Source of the DNA: Bacteroidia bacterium | Lineage (GTDB): Bacteria; Bacteroidota; Bacteroidia; B-17B0; Aurantibacillaceae | NCBI GenBank assembly: GCA_022841465.1 | Contig: JALHRL010000003.1 | Span: 1-64,000 of the forward strand | Reading direction: 5' to 3' | Length of the DNA: 64,000 nt | Part shown: piece by piece, positions 61,494-64,000 of the stretch | How the letters are laid out: each line of letters begins with the position of its first letter | Numbering within the stretch: position 1 is the first letter of the stretch | Position numbers and translations under genes: made by a program | Notes under the pieces: model-generated | Database searches by the model: none | Told to the model about the DNA's origin: nothing | Seen by the model: only the letters and a program-made list of their open reading frames with translations

Positions 61494-61564
61494 GGTCCTG
61501 TGGCCGAGTGGCTAGGCTGAGCTCTGCAAAAGCTCCTACAGCGGTTCGAATCCGCTCGGGACCT
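61494..61564 (+). tRNA. tRNA-Cys (GCA)
   Basis: GGTCCTG/CGGGACC acceptor, GAGCT-CTGCAAA-AGCTC anticodon arm, AGCGG-TTCGAAT-CCGCT T-arm, U73; CCA not encoded. Confidence 0.93.
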
Positions 61565-61580
61565 CGATAAATGAAGAAAA

Positions 61581-61605
61581 CCACCCCATAAGGGTGGTTT
61601 TTTAT
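61581..61605 (+). terminator. Terminator downstream of tRNA-Cys
   Basis: ACCACCCCATAAGGGTGGTTTTTTATTTTT. Confidence 0.75.
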
Positions 61606-62096
61606 TTTTCAGGAGTTACGCCAAGCTTGCTTGAGTGTAACGAGGGAAAAATAAAAATCAAAACTGAAAGTTTTGTTTTCTTCATTTTGACTCTACGGCT
61701 TCCCAATGCGGATCATTTTTAAATAATCCGCTAATATCTTTCAAATAAACCCGCCAAGCTTTGCTTGTAAGGGCGTGGATGGAAAAAGAAAACAAATCGC
61801 GCTGGTTCAATTTTTAAAATTGTAAGATTTTAGAGTTACATTATATTAATGCACAGATTTCAAATCCTCGCCAGACGTGGATTTCGGTGTTATTGAAAAA
61901 TCACGTGACGTGCCATGTGACAGTGAACGGCAAAGATGGGTCAGTCTGTGACCTTTGTGACCGAACAAAAAAAGGATAAAAACGGCTGAAAGCTTTGATA
62001 AATAAGGATTTGTGACCGTTGTGACCCAAAAAAGTGCCGGTGGTATGGTATAAATAAAAATAAATCATTCTATGATTTGTAGCAATGTATTTACTT

Positions 62097-62111
62097 AAGT
62101 TAGACTAACTT
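62097..62111. promoter_or_regulatory. Palindromic operator candidate AAGTTAG-A-CTAACTT just upstream of the HEPN-like gene
   Basis: Perfect 7-bp arms, about 20 nt before ATG. Confidence 0.45.
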
Positions 62112-62129
62112 TAAAGAAAGAAATATAGC

Positions 62130-63566
62130 ATGTTAAAAATCCCCCTGAATACCGCTAATATTATACTTCCAAGTGGTGAAAAATTTTCATTATTAGCACC
62201 GGAAATTAAGGACACAAAAGGTGTTATTAGTGTTTCAGGCCTTCTCGACATTAAGGAGTTTGTTGGTGGAGTTATAGAAGTCGTTGAAAAATTTAATATG
62301 AAATGGGGAAATTATATCAAAAAACATGAAGACCTCTTTAAAATAGTTGCAACTGGTGTTTCTGATAATCAAATTACGGTTTACCCGGTGGATTACTCCT
62401 CTTTTCAGGATCAAACATTTAAGGTATCATTTGTTTGTTATGGCTATATTGAAGATTTAATGAAATTCCCTGATTTGAATGAATCAGAGTCTCTTTATTC
62501 AATCGGATATGAAGGCATGTCCTTATGTTTTGATTCTACAACCAAAACAACTCAAACAAGAGATTTTTTTGGTAAACCAAAGGAAATACATCGTGCAGTT
62601 GACTGGGATCATACAAACTCAAGCCTTTATTTTTATTACGACGGCAAATATTACAATATAAATGTCATGTTAATTCAAAGAAAAGAAACAAAACAAATTG
62701 ATTTAATTATTGATCCGGACACTCCATTGCCGTTTAAAGTATATAACGCAATCAAATGGCCTTTAACCGCATTTCTTTCCTTTGGATGTGGTAATAATAT
62801 TGCAATAAGAGAAGAAAGCTTGATTGTAAAAGAAGGTCAAAAAAGACGAATTTACTCCGGTAAAAGAATTATTAAAAGCAGCAACTCAAACTATATACCA
62901 TTAAACGACTACGGGCTTCGTGCTAATGGAATTTTAAATAAATATTTTGAATCATTTAATTTGTTCCTGTTCGTTGAAAAAATATTACGCATATCAGAAG
63001 CAATTACGTTGTTTAATTTTGCAAAGAAAGCCAGGACCGTTGATGAAAGCATTTACCTAATGTTGGTTTCTATTGAGGCTCTAGCAGATAGGTTCAAAAA
63101 ATCAAGCTTTAATGAATTGAATTCAGGGTACTATATGAAACAAGAGTTATTCAACGAAAAGATCAAAAACACTAAAGATGTATTTATGAAGGATTTTGAA
63201 TTTTTCCAAAAAAGTAATGAAGTAGAGTTTAAAAAACTTGTTTCCGCTATTGCTGGAATTAACAAGATTTCGAAAACCAACAAAAAAATATACGATCTAT
63301 TCAAGTTTGCAGAACTTCAAAATCACGAAGGTAAAGCAGACTTTTTTAATTCGTTGCGAAATAACGCTATTCATGAAGGAGAAATCAATTTACCTGAAGC
63401 TAATGCGTTTCATAATCAAAATAAACTTGAATTGATTTTCAACGAAATTATTGCAAACATTATGCAATACAAATTTGAAAGATATTTAAGTACTGAAGAA
63501 AGAACCAAACATGTCCAGGTTAAAAAAGATTACGTTACCGACTATACTAGGTTTGGATTTAATTAA
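62130..63566 (+). CDS. Uncharacterised 478-aa protein with probable C-terminal HEPN-like domain
   Basis: Late alpha-helical region with SLRNNAIHEGEI (R-x4-H HEPN-type motif); N-terminal half not recognised. Confidence 0.55.
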   Translation: MLKIPLNTANIILPSGEKFSLLAPEIKDTKGVISVSGLLDIKEFVGGVIEVVEKFNMKWGNYIKKHEDLFKIVATGVSDNQITVYPVDYSSFQDQTFKVSFVCYGYIEDLMKFPDLNESESLYSIGYEGMSLCFDSTTKTTQTRDFFGKPKEIHRAVDWDHTNSSLYFYYDGKYYNINVMLIQRKETKQIDLIIDPDTPLPFKVYNAIKWPLTAFLSFGCGNNIAIREESLIVKEGQKRRIYSGKRIIKSSNSNYIPLNDYGLRANGILNKYFESFNLFLFVEKILRISEAITLFNFAKKARTVDESIYLMLVSIEALADRFKKSSFNELNSGYYMKQELFNEKIKNTKDVFMKDFEFFQKSNEVEFKKLVSAIAGINKISKTNKKIYDLFKFAELQNHEGKADFFNSLRNNAIHEGEINLPEANAFHNQNKLELIFNEIIANIMQYKFERYLSTEERTKHVQVKKDYVTDYTRFGFN

Positions 63567-63857
63567 AAGAACTTTAGTTGCCACTGCAATCTTTTTTTCA
63601 CTTACAACGCACACTAAAAGTGTTGCAATTTAATCATATAAGTGAAAAACATACACATCGGTAATTTTACAAAACTGTATAAGTAAGGTTTTCCGACATG
63701 TTAATTTTGGTTTCACCAAAATTAAAAATGAAAATTTTAACACTTGAAAACAGAAACGAGGTTAGTCCCGGAGTAGTTGGACTCGGTAAGAGTTTGACCA
63801 GCTCGAAGAATCTCTAAACGGTTGTTCATATTACGTGTTGCAAGTTGCTTACTATTA

Positions 63858-64000
63858 TTAATTGGTTACAAATTTAATGGTACTTAATGCACGTAGGTTT
63901 TCTAAGTCTCTTAAATTAAAACTCTGCCAGGTTCGGGTTTTTAAAATTTCATTGGCTATAAAAAGTTTATAATGTAGAGGTTCGGTGTTTCTTGGCGACT
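63858..64000 (-). CDS. Partial CDS, C-terminus only (SPRNTEPLHYKLFIANEILKTRTWQSFNLRDLENLRALSTIKFVTN*)
   Basis: Open minus-strand frame running off the window edge. Confidence 0.4.
   Translation of the reverse strand, partial: SPRNTEPLHYKLFIANEILKTRTWQSFNLRDLENLRALSTIKFVTN

Noticed and set aside
63757-63825. tRNA-like segment (CGAGGTTAGTCCCGGAGTAGTTGGACTCGG...)
   Set aside because: No acceptor/T-arm pairing consistent with a tRNA.

Overview
64 kb of an AT-rich Bacteroidota chromosome, inferred from type IX secretion C-terminal domains, TAnnTTTG-type promoters, gene content and codon usage. Most of the window is ordinary core genome: metK, purS, pssA, ABC-F, tsaD, TamB, a bioB/F/D/A cluster, pdxJ, RlmI-like, TcdA, a Tricorn-type S41 peptidase, AsmA and others. 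RNA genes are a tmRNA (about 34789-35156, tag GEENSYAMAA) and a tRNA-Cys(GCA) (61494-61564). The unusual content is in four places. (1) Both SpoIIE-phosphatase genes (54435-56288, 56623-60195) end in a palindrome that spans their last codons and stop. The gene 3' end is repeated downstream at both loci, as a 2.6-copy 78-bp tandem array at one and as a TAGATGACGT-flanked insert at the other. (2) Two degenerate tRNA-Cys 5'-half copies with different hairpins in the D-arm lie upstream of the intact tRNA. (3) The tmRNA 3' end is duplicated 175 bp downstream, next to an accessory region of about 6 kb. That region holds a Fic gene with a dense operator array, three homologous C-terminal gene fragments interspersed with cargo genes, and a SpoIIE C-terminal relic. 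(4) A putative HEPN protein sits beside the tRNA-Cys locus. All functional statements come from reading the sequence; no database search was run.
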